From: Myxococcota bacterium
GTDB taxonomy: Bacteria; Myxococcota_A; Polyangia; HGW-17
Direction: 5' to 3'
NCBI GenBank assembly: GCA_018821745.1
Contig: JAHJLU010000621.1
Location: 1 to 5,584 of the forward strand
Length of the DNA stretch: 5,584 nt
Made by a program: the position numbers and the translations under genes. The notes beneath the pieces are model-generated. The model ran no database searches. It worked only from the letters and a program-made list of their open reading frames with translations, and was not told where the DNA came from. Below, piece after piece: positions 1-5,584 of this stretch. The first letter of the stretch is position 1, and every line of letters starts with the position of its first letter.

Positions 1-590
1 AGCTCCGCGCCAATGGTCGTCCCGGGACCGTGGCCTGAAAACACTGATGTCTCGGCTGGAAGCGCAAACAGCTTTGTCTTAATGGAATTTTCAAGCTGTT
101 CCCAGGAGCCTCCCCAGAGATCGGTCCTCCCCACACCAAACTGGAATAGGGTATCTCCGGAGAAGAGAATGCTGTTCTCGGGATCATAAAGGCACAGGGA
201 ACCCGGGCTGTGCCCAGGAGTCATCAGGACTTGAAAACCCAGGAGACTGGTGCCCTCGTCATTGAGAAGGGACAGCCGCTCGGGAAGGGTATCAAAGGGG
301 AGCCCGAAAAGGGCCGCTTGCTTTGGAGCGTTCCGGTACAGTTGAAGGTCCGAGGCGTGGAGATAGACAGGCACCTCGGGAAAGCGCCGGGAAAACCCCG
401 CAAGCCCCATAATATGGTCTATGTGACCGTGGGTGAGGATGACCGCATCAACTGCTTCACCAAAATCATCAAGGACTTTCAACATTTCTGCGGTCGTGGC
501 GCCAGGATCGATGAGAATATTTTTGTTTTGTAAGGTATAAAAATAGCCGTTTGTTGCCAGGGGCCCCATGGGAACAGTTATGGGATTCAT
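1..590 (-). CDS. MBL-fold metallo-hydrolase, glyoxalase II-like (YcbL/GloC type), 3' end cut by window
   Basis: The 196 visible residues form a metallo-beta-lactamase-fold hydrolase of the short glyoxalase II-like class. Family members hydrolyse thioesters such as S-lactoylglutathione in the cytoplasm, using a two-metal centre. Seen in sequence: the early strand ending ILIDPG (25-30); metal motif THGHIDH with H54, H56, D58 and H59; TPGHSPGS with H127; SGDTLF with D146; GVGRTDLWGGS (152-162); and SGHGPGTTIGAE with H187. All expected metal ligands are present. The E. coli YcbL protein runs about 14 residues past the matching GHGP...E segment, so only a short tail should lie off the left edge. 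The ATG at 588-590 is chosen because AGGAG sits five bases upstream; a second in-frame ATG (residue 8) has no such site. No signal peptide is visible. It lies 35 bases after the zinc-ribbon gene. The fold is certain for practical purposes; the substrate is not, since related MBL enzymes act on other thioesters or persulfides. Confidence 0.93.
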   Translation of the reverse strand, partial: MNPITVPMGPLATNGYFYTLQNKNILIDPGATTAEMLKVLDDFGEAVDAVILTHGHIDHIMGLAGFSRRFPEVPVYLHASDLQLYRNAPKQAALFGLPFDTLPERLSLLNDEGTSLLGFQVLMTPGHSPGSLCLYDPENSILFSGDTLFQFGVGRTDLWGGSWEQLENSIKTKLFALPAETSVFSGHGPGTTIGAE

Positions 591-625
591 TCTCTCTCCT
601 TGGATATTTTTGCCATGAGCGTTCG
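591..625 (-). other. Short intergenic gap, no terminator or promoter seen
   Basis: The 35 bases between the zinc-ribbon stop and the hydrolase start contain only the ribosome binding site and an A-rich stretch. I see no inverted repeat followed by a T run and no convincing -35/-10 pair, which supports read-through of one transcript across the two genes. Confidence 0.6.
596..601 (-). promoter_or_regulatory. Ribosome binding site of the MBL hydrolase gene
   Basis: AAGGAG on the minus strand, ending five bases before the ATG at 588-590. It lies inside the 35-base gap after the zinc-ribbon gene and decides the start of the hydrolase in favour of residue 1 over the in-frame ATG at residue 8. Confidence 0.85.
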
Positions 626-1093
626 TCAGCGCAGACCGGCCCCACAGTAGGGACATTTGGCGACGGTATTCTCCACCAGCTCACCACAATAGGAGCAGGG
701 GATTTTCACTGTCTCCTTGTGGACAGTCTCTTTCATGATGATCATCTGGGGTGTCACCCGGGGTGAGTATTGGGCAGTCTGGCGGGCAATCTGTTTGCTG
801 ATGGCCTGGGCCTCAATCTCCAGTAATTGACTGACCTCTGCAAGAAAGGCCTCTCCACCCTTCACGGAGAGGGTGACCCGGGAGCCTTCGTCGGTGGGAT
901 CAAAATCCGCAAAAATACGCTTCTTTCCAAGACCGAACAGGAACCCCATAGCCGAGTCATTGGCGAGATTTATGGTCATGTCAACCCGATCAGCTTCCTC
1001 AATGTGAAAACCCTTCCCGCGGTAATGTTCTAAAAACCTGTCAAACAGGGGTTCCGCAGGAACCGAAAAGTAGAGGGTTGTTTTGGAAGCCAA
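626..1093 (-). CDS. Small protein of unknown function: alpha+beta domain plus C-terminal zinc ribbon (TTG start)
   Basis: A 155-residue cytoplasmic-looking protein that I do not recognise. Residues about 5-80 read as a compact alpha+beta domain: strand TLYFSV, an amphipathic helix (PLFDRFLEHYRGKGF), then alternating strands around DMTINL, KRIFADFDP and SRVTLSVKG, with a glycine-rich hydrophobic turn MGFLFGLGKK (49-58). Residues about 81-108 look like one long helix. After a linker (109-131) comes a zinc ribbon with C133, C136, C147 and C150, that is CxxC-x10-CxxC. The start is TTG: in-frame TAA lies five codons upstream, no other start codon lies between, and AAGGAG sits eight bases before the TTG. 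The first in-frame ATG (residue 39) would remove the first strand and helix. No signal peptide or membrane segment is evident. The gene follows the TPR gene by 22 bases, so the two are probably co-transcribed. The ribbon could bind protein or nucleic acid; the sequence does not say which. Confidence 0.88.
   Translation of the reverse strand: MASKTTLYFSVPAEPLFDRFLEHYRGKGFHIEEADRVDMTINLANDSAMGFLFGLGKKRIFADFDPTDEGSRVTLSVKGGEAFLAEVSQLLEIEAQAISKQIARQTAQYSPRVTPQMIIMKETVHKETVKIPCSYCGELVENTVAKCPYCGAGLR
644..697 (-). other. Zinc ribbon of the 155-residue protein
   Basis: Encodes residues 133-150, with two CxxCG knuckles (CSYCG and CPYCG) separated by ten residues. This is the usual pattern of short structural zinc ribbons at the ends of bacterial proteins. 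Four cysteines and no competing histidine suggest a single Zn(II) site. Confidence 0.88.
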
Positions 1094-1101
1094 AAGGGTA
1101 A

Positions 1102-1107
1102 CTCCTT
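1102..1107 (-). promoter_or_regulatory. Ribosome binding site that decides a TTG start
   Basis: AAGGAG on the minus strand, eight bases before the TTG at 1091-1093. It falls in the 22-base gap after the TPR stop codon and overlaps an in-frame TAA (1106-1108). That TAA rules out a longer product. Together these make TTG the only credible start for the zinc-ribbon gene. Confidence 0.82.
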
Positions 1108-1115
1108 AGCAGTAA

Positions 1116-4100
1116 TCAGTCGATCTTCAGGCCCAGCCTGTCGCGCAGCTCATAGTACTCTTTGGACAGCAGGAAGCGGACAACCTCGGCCACGCGATCT
1201 TTGGCCATCATCCCCGTCACATTGTCCCGCTCGGCCAGAACCCAGGCCAGCGTTCGCTTGGTATCGGTAGTAATGAGCGCCGCAGCCCTCAGGGAGGTCT
1301 TGTGATTTGCAGCGATCCATTGCTTGACAGAATTTTCAAAATTCGACGAGACAAAACGGGACGCGGGTGGTTTGAGAGACTCCAGAGTAGCAGCTGCAAC
1401 AAACTGGTGAATGTGTTTAATCAGTTTATTGATTTCGCCTTCTCTGCCCTGAGGCATGGGGGGTGCTTTCTTTGGAACCAGAACATGGAAAGAGGCGTAG
1501 ATTGCGTCCATGAGGTTTATGGGAGCCGGTGCCTCACGACGGAAAAGACGCTCGGGTCTCAGGAATGGCAGCTCACGGGCGAAATGGAAGGCCGCCTCAA
1601 GGGCGTCCATCTTTTCAAAGCGCTTCTCCTCGAGGAACCACGACGGGATAAGGTTCTCCTTGTCCTTGGTGTTGGCCAGCTGGATGAGAATCGGTAACCC
1701 CTCCCGTGCATAGAGATCAGGACGCTGCTTGATAAGCAGGGTGCGAGAGACGTATTCATAGGCCTTCACGAAAGGACGGGAGTCCTTGTCGATGTTGATG
1801 GCCTGGTTCCGTACGATTCCAAAATCTTTGTGGGGAACCGCATAGTACAGGGAGAGGGGATGCCCCAGTCCTGACAGAATCGTGTTGAGATCCCGGGATT
1901 CCTCCGGACTCTGCAGTTTCAGCCAGAGATCATCGGTGAGGATGGACGAGGCATGAACCAGTGAATCGGAGGCATATTTGTCGAAGAATATCTGTTCTTT
2001 CTCGTCGGCTACCTTGTAAAGCGACAGGACCGAGCACATGCCCAGAACTTTATCTTTCTCCTTCTGGACTTTGGCCAGCTCAAGCACACCTCGAACCAGG
2101 GAGACGTTCTGCGGATCCGTCTGGAGCATATCCATGTATGCGTCCTCGGCCTTGCCGAAATAATCGGGCCCGGCCTCCACGTATAGTTTGGCCAGGCGCT
2201 CACTTCGCTCCACAGTCGGCTCAACCTTGGCGGCAGCCTCGAAGGCAGCGATGGCAGTCGGATAATCCCCCATCTGATCCATGTATATGGTTCCCAGCTT
2301 GTCCCACAGCAGAATATTGCCACTGGACTGGGGGTCCCGCTTGAGCTGTCTGCGGATGGCCTTTGCCAGGTTGTGCCAGTCTTCCCTGGACTCGTGGACT
2401 TCCATTATTTTCAGGAAGACCTCTTCGTTGTCGGGATCGTGATCAAGGCAGAGGTTGAACTGCTCAAGAGCCCTGTCATCATCACCGACCTCCTCTAGGA
2501 AGATGAGGCCCGCGCTGTAATGGTATTTTGAACGCAGAAGACCCGGCTCTTCGAGGTCAGCCAGCTTGAGGACAGTGCTGCAAACCTTCTCCCATTGCTC
2601 ACACAGATGGTAAAGATCCAGTGAATCATTGAGAATGGTTCTGTCGCTGGGACGCATCTGGAGGGCCTGCTCCTGAATCGCGATGGCAGCCTCGGGATCT
2701 TTCACTGTGTCCACGTAGAACCGGACAAGTTCACTCATCATCTCAAGCTTTTTCTCTTCGTCTTTTTCCGCGTCGATCTTGTTCTTTTTGATCTTGGCGA
2801 CCGTATCGTAATCCTGGTTGTCTTCCCTCAGTTTGAGGACCGCTTCTGCAGCTGCATCAAAGGAAGGATTGAACTCCAGCGCCTTGTCATAGAAACTGAT
2901 CGCCTTGAGGGTATCTCCATTAGTCTCTTTTATTGACCCCAGGCGGGTATAAATCTCGGCAATTTTGTTCTTGGAGAGGGAGTCCCTGTGGGCCACCAAA
3001 AGCGCCTGGTACAGGGAGAGGGCACCATCCCACTCCTCCCGTCGGAATCTGAGTTCAGCCAACTCAAGCAGAACATCCAGAGACGTAGGCTCCAGTTCCC
3101 TGGCTTTTTCCAGGTAATCGGCGGCGTTATCCACCTTGTCGATGGCGAGGGCAATGCGCCCCGCCTTGAGAAACAGCTTCACCTGCTCTGATTTACTCAG
3201 AGAACCCGACTCGGTGGTGATCACATGCAGCAGCGGTGCCGCCTTCGCCCATTGTTTTGTCTCTGAATAATAATCAGTGAGCATTTTCACGGCCTTGGGA
3301 TGACCCGGCTCAATCTCGAGAAGTTTCTCATAGAGCTCAACCGCTTTTACCTTTTCTCCCAACTTGTCGGAATAGATGGAGGCCGCAGCGAACACTATCT
3401 CGCCCCGCTCCAGCTGGTTTTTAGTGGCTGACATGGCCCGCTGATAATAGGAAACGGCACGGCTCCACTGCTCTTTGATGGTATAGATCTCCCCGAGTGC
3501 AGAGAGACAAATGATGGAATTTTCATTGAAGGCCAAGGATTTGTGAAGGGCCTCCTCAGCGCGGTCAATTTCGTTCATCTTCATGAGGCTGTACCCAAGC
3601 CACTCAAGAACCTCACTGCGCTCGGCGCCTTCGAGCTTCTCCGCCAGCTTTTCAAGGATCGGGACGTTCTTCTCGTAGTCCTCAAGCCTGTAGAGCGTCT
3701 TGGTAAAGAGCTTCATGGTGTCGACGTTCTGGCCCTTGAGTTCAAAACTCCTCTCAAGGGGCTCGACTGCGGACTCGGGATCGTCCATATCGATGAGGTA
3801 CACTCTTCCAAGTTCACGCAGCAGGGCCGCCTTTGTGGACTTTGCGTCCACGACCTCAATGTGACGTTTCAAAGTGTCGGCCAGTTCGTTAAAGAGCTCC
3901 TCGGACCGGTACAGATCCTCCAATGCGCCGTAAACATCTTCCTCTTCCGGCTTAATATCCAGAACCTTCTGATATGCTTCAGCTGCCTGTACCCGGGTGG
4001 TGGGTGACAGCTGCAGCTCCGTGGCAATGCGCTTGTAAAGATTGACCCGCTCACCTTCGACCTCTGTGAGTTCTGCCAGCTTGTAGGCGGTCCCCAGATA

Positions 4101-5584
4101 ACTGCGGGTGCGGCCGGATCCCTCGTAAAGCTCCGCCAGAACCCGGTGCAGCTTGATGTCTTTGGGAAGCACCTCGACCAGATGTTCCAGAATATCAATG
4201 GCGCGGTTGTGATCATCGAGCTCTTTGGCGTACAGGAATCCCAGATCCCTACGGGCGAGGCGTGCGTCTTCCGCGTTGTCCACAGATTCTATTTTACGCT
4301 GGAGCAGCGCGCCCAAGGGTTCGAAAAGATCGTGCTCACGATAAATGGTCTCCAGAGCCGAGATTGTTTCGATATCGTCGGGAACGACGCTGAACACTTC
4401 TTCATAGGTCCGGGCGGCCATAATAGGCTCCCCGAGCTTTTGCTCACGGATGGAGCCGATTTCACGCAGGTAAAAAGCCTTCTCGTTGGGGGCAGTGGTT
4501 ATTTTCAGGCGCTTCTCCAGCGTCTTGATGAGCTCATTCCACTCCTCCTGTTGTTTAAGGATAGATGCCTTCTCGTCGAGGGCTTCTCCCAGCCGGGGAT
4601 TTTCTTCCAGCGCACGATCAAGGGCATTGATCGCTTCCGAGGGTCTGTTGAGACGCTCATAGTAGGCACGGGCAACAGCAAACCAGAGGCTGGCAAGAGT
4701 CTCCTCAGTAGCATCATTCTCAATTTTGTGGATGCTCTGGATGAGCTCGCCCACATAATAGTCCCAGAGATTTCCTTCCGCGGCAATACGCTGCAGGTCG
4801 CCCAGCAGAGCAGCATCAGAGGGTCTCTCATCAAACAGGATTTTCAGAGTATTGAAAGCCTGCTGCATATCGCCAAGTTCGACTTCGTTGATTTTTGCGA
4901 CTTCCCGGAGGATGGCAGCATCGTCTTCACCGTCGCCGTAAAGCTGGAAATCATATCGCACGGTGAGCACTTCAGTCAGCAGCTTGTAGTTGCCCTCTTC
5001 CCGAGCCTCCTTCTCCAGGTTGAGAATGGACTCTCTGGCTTCCTTATCGTCCGGGTTTTCATCCAGATAGGCTTCCCACCCTTGAATGTCCCGATAGTCT
5101 TCAGGCTTGACGGCTGCGACTGCTTCTTCATCCTCGGCTGCGGCAACTTTTTTAGCCTCCACACCCTTCATTTTTTCCACAGTAGCCTTCAGCGCCTCAA
5201 TTTCCTTTTTATATTCCTTGCGAATCTCTTTTCGGATCTCAGCGGTGACCTTCTCAATGTCGTGCTCTTCGGTATCTTCTGTCCCGGCGGAAGGCTGGGC
5301 CGAGAGGAGCTCATTGTTTGCGGATTTTAGGCTGGCGACCTCGGTTTTCAGTGCCGAGATCTTTTCTTCCAGGGCCTTTTTCTGCTCGGGATCCAGGGCG
5401 GTAGGAACCGCTTTCTCGCCACCGCTGGCACTCAGTTCTTCCACTTGTTTTGCAAGCTCAGCGTTCTCTTTCTCCAGCTCATCGAGGAGTTCGCCGTATT
5501 CTTTCTCAATGCTCTCCCGAATAGCATCTTCATTGGGCGCATCAGTTTGAGTCTCCCCCACTGGCTCTTTTTTGGCCGCTTTTA
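1116..5584 (-). CDS. Giant TPR repeat scaffold protein with coiled-coil N-terminus and peptidase-like C-terminus, 5' end cut by window
   Basis: The frame gives 1,488 residues to the right edge. Numbering here takes the GTG at 5559-5561 as residue 1. Layout: charged coiled coils (about 12-135), an acidic linker, one degenerate helical repeat (about 155-213), about 13 double-TPR units of 70-75 residues (214-1151), a short helical linker (to about 1200), and a C-terminal globular region (about 1205-1481) ending EYYELRDRLGLKID. TPR signatures are plain, for example KAVELYEKLLEIEPGHPKA (739-757) and LKAISFYDKALEFNPSFDA (885-903). TPR arrays form superhelices that bind other proteins, so a scaffold role is inferred; no catalytic motif is visible and HExxH is absent. 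The GTG is doubtful as a start: the frame stays open upstream (KAAKKEP) with no good ribosome binding site, so the true start probably lies beyond the window. A signal peptide therefore cannot be excluded. Its few cysteines (685, 987, 994, 1038, 1176) and lack of membrane segments fit a soluble protein. Long TPR proteins of this style occur in myxobacteria and relatives; the exact role is unknown. Confidence 0.93.
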   Translation of the reverse strand, partial: KAAKKEPVGETQTDAPNEDAIRESIEKEYGELLDELEKENAELAKQVEELSASGGEKAVPTALDPEQKKALEEKISALKTEVASLKSANNELLSAQPSAGTEDTEEHDIEKVTAEIRKEIRKEYKKEIEALKATVEKMKGVEAKKVAAAEDEEAVAAVKPEDYRDIQGWEAYLDENPDDKEARESILNLEKEAREEGNYKLLTEVLTVRYDFQLYGDGEDDAAILREVAKINEVELGDMQQAFNTLKILFDERPSDAALLGDLQRIAAEGNLWDYYVGELIQSIHKIENDATEETLASLWFAVARAYYERLNRPSEAINALDRALEENPRLGEALDEKASILKQQEEWNELIKTLEKRLKITTAPNEKAFYLREIGSIREQKLGEPIMAARTYEEVFSVVPDDIETISALETIYREHDLFEPLGALLQRKIESVDNAEDARLARRDLGFLYAKELDDHNRAIDILEHLVEVLPKDIKLHRVLAELYEGSGRTRSYLGTAYKLAELTEVEGERVNLYKRIATELQLSPTTRVQAAEAYQKVLDIKPEEEDVYGALEDLYRSEELFNELADTLKRHIEVVDAKSTKAALLRELGRVYLIDMDDPESAVEPLERSFELKGQNVDTMKLFTKTLYRLEDYEKNVPILEKLAEKLEGAERSEVLEWLGYSLMKMNEIDRAEEALHKSLAFNENSIICLSALGEIYTIKEQWSRAVSYYQRAMSATKNQLERGEIVFAAASIYSDKLGEKVKAVELYEKLLEIEPGHPKAVKMLTDYYSETKQWAKAAPLLHVITTESGSLSKSEQVKLFLKAGRIALAIDKVDNAADYLEKARELEPTSLDVLLELAELRFRREEWDGALSLYQALLVAHRDSLSKNKIAEIYTRLGSIKETNGDTLKAISFYDKALEFNPSFDAAAEAVLKLREDNQDYDTVAKIKKNKIDAEKDEEKKLEMMSELVRFYVDTVKDPEAAIAIQEQALQMRPSDRTILNDSLDLYHLCEQWEKVCSTVLKLADLEEPGLLRSKYHYSAGLIFLEEVGDDDRALEQFNLCLDHDPDNEEVFLKIMEVHESREDWHNLAKAIRRQLKRDPQSSGNILLWDKLGTIYMDQMGDYPTAIAAFEAAAKVEPTVERSERLAKLYVEAGPDYFGKAEDAYMDMLQTDPQNVSLVRGVLELAKVQKEKDKVLGMCSVLSLYKVADEKEQIFFDKYASDSLVHASSILTDDLWLKLQSPEESRDLNTILSGLGHPLSLYYAVPHKDFGIVRNQAINIDKDSRPFVKAYEYVSRTLLIKQRPDLYAREGLPILIQLANTKDKENLIPSWFLEEKRFEKMDALEAAFHFARELPFLRPERLFRREAPAPINLMDAIYASFHVLVPKKAPPMPQGREGEINKLIKHIHQFVAAATLESLKPPASRFVSSNFENSVKQWIAANHKTSLRAAALITTDTKRTLAWVLAERDNVTGMMAKDRVAEVVRFLLSKEYYELRDRLGLKID
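1119..1949 (-). other. C-terminal non-TPR region of the TPR protein, M48-peptidase-like without zinc ligands (inferred)
   Basis: Residues about 1205-1481 lose the TPR periodicity. The order of elements resembles an M48 metallopeptidase core: helix FVKAYEYVSRTL (1264-1275), strand-like PDLYA (1281-1285), then ILIQLAN and NLIPSWFLEE (1291-1312), then helix ALEAAFHFARELPFLRPERL (1320-1339) where M48 enzymes carry HExxH. Later NHKTSLRAAALITTD (1419-1433) sits where the ExxxD third-ligand helix would be. Neither metal-binding motif is retained, so if the fold call is right this is a non-catalytic relative. The alignment is by eye and is an inference. Confidence 0.45.
2109..4922 (-). repeat. Protein-level TPR super-repeat, about 13 units of 70-75 residues
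   Basis: Encodes residues 214-1151. Units begin near residues 214, 287, 361, 434, 505, 578, 648, 719, 794, 868, 938, 1010 and 1082. Each holds a TPR hairpin pattern of the type 'LGxIYxxxLGDxxKAIxxYxKxLExxPxD', followed by a second hairpin 'ALxxLYxxxxxWxxLxxxLxxxIE' and a short acidic turn. The repeat is clear in protein but diverged in DNA, so it is an old duplication array and not a recent tandem expansion. Confidence 0.85.
5157..5528 (-). other. N-terminal coiled-coil segments of the TPR protein
   Basis: Residues about 12-135 are rich in Glu, Lys, Leu and Ala, with heptad-like hydrophobic spacing in three stretches: about 12-45, 57-86 and 100-135. They are separated by flexible Ser/Gly/Pro/acidic linkers (SASGGEK, SAQPSAGTEDTEE). 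This suggests oligomerisation or partner binding. An Ala/Lys-rich segment precedes it and runs off the window. Confidence 0.75.

Noticed and set aside
210..533. 107-codon open frame on the plus strand opposite the MBL hydrolase
   Set aside because: It lies wholly opposite the metal-binding core of a clear enzyme and has no family features of its own.
587..616. Nine-codon frame (ATG at 614-616) ending in TGA that overlaps the hydrolase ATG as ATGA
   Set aside because: It looks like a leader peptide with translational coupling, but no ribosome binding site precedes it and the hydrolase has a good one of its own. Chance is the simpler reading.
1094..1115. Possible terminator or promoter between the TPR and zinc-ribbon genes
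   Set aside because: The 22 bases hold only the ribosome binding site; there is no hairpin with a T run and no room for a promoter.
1560..1595. Possible active metallopeptidase site in the TPR protein C-terminus
   Set aside because: The helix reads AAFHFARELPFL, with no HExxH; I see no basis for calling it catalytic.
3543..4007. 154-codon open frame on the plus strand, opposite the TPR array
   Set aside because: Same codon-aligned antisense effect as the longer one; no recognisable domain.
4146..5330. 394-codon open frame on the plus strand, opposite the N-terminal part of the TPR gene
   Set aside because: It shares codon boundaries with the TPR gene, so each codon is the reverse complement of a real one: Glu and Lys become Phe/Leu. 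It stays open because Leu TTA/CTA and Ser TCA are rare in the TPR gene. Its Phe/Leu-rich protein shows no domain, and the TPR reading is unmistakable.

Overview
The window holds three genes, all on the minus strand and read from the right edge to the left: a very large TPR repeat protein (5' end beyond the window), a small protein with a C-terminal zinc ribbon, and an MBL-fold hydrolase (3' end beyond the window). The gaps are 22 and 35 bases, with no terminator or promoter visible in either, so the three look co-transcribed. There are no RNA genes, mobile elements, CRISPR arrays or nucleotide-level repeats that I can support. No stretch over 300 bases lacks a gene.

Organism: a bacterium with moderate GC content and a strong preference for C/G at third codon positions. 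Shine-Dalgarno sites are clear (AAGGAG, AGGAG), and one gene appears to use TTG as its start. The giant TPR protein, with two TPR hairpins per unit of about 72 residues and a tail of the type ending 'SKEYYELRDRLGL', recalls long TPR proteins I associate with myxobacteria and other former Deltaproteobacteria. That placement is from memory and is low confidence; the GC is too low for a typical Myxococcus.

Right and centre (1116-5584): an acidic coiled-coil N-terminus, then about 13 regular double-TPR units, then a C-terminal globular region of about 280 residues. That region looks to me like an M48 metallopeptidase fold that has lost its zinc-binding residues. Middle left (626-1093): a 155-residue protein with an unrecognised alpha+beta domain and a four-cysteine zinc ribbon. 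Left (1-590): a glyoxalase II-like (YcbL/GloC-type) hydrolase with all metal ligands present.

The TPR protein is most likely a protein-binding scaffold. The zinc-ribbon protein is a possible partner, but nothing beyond adjacency shows it. The hydrolase may be housekeeping and merely share the transcript. I see no complete new defence or mobile system. The most interesting items are the apparently dead peptidase-like C-terminus of the TPR giant and the unassigned zinc-ribbon protein beside it.
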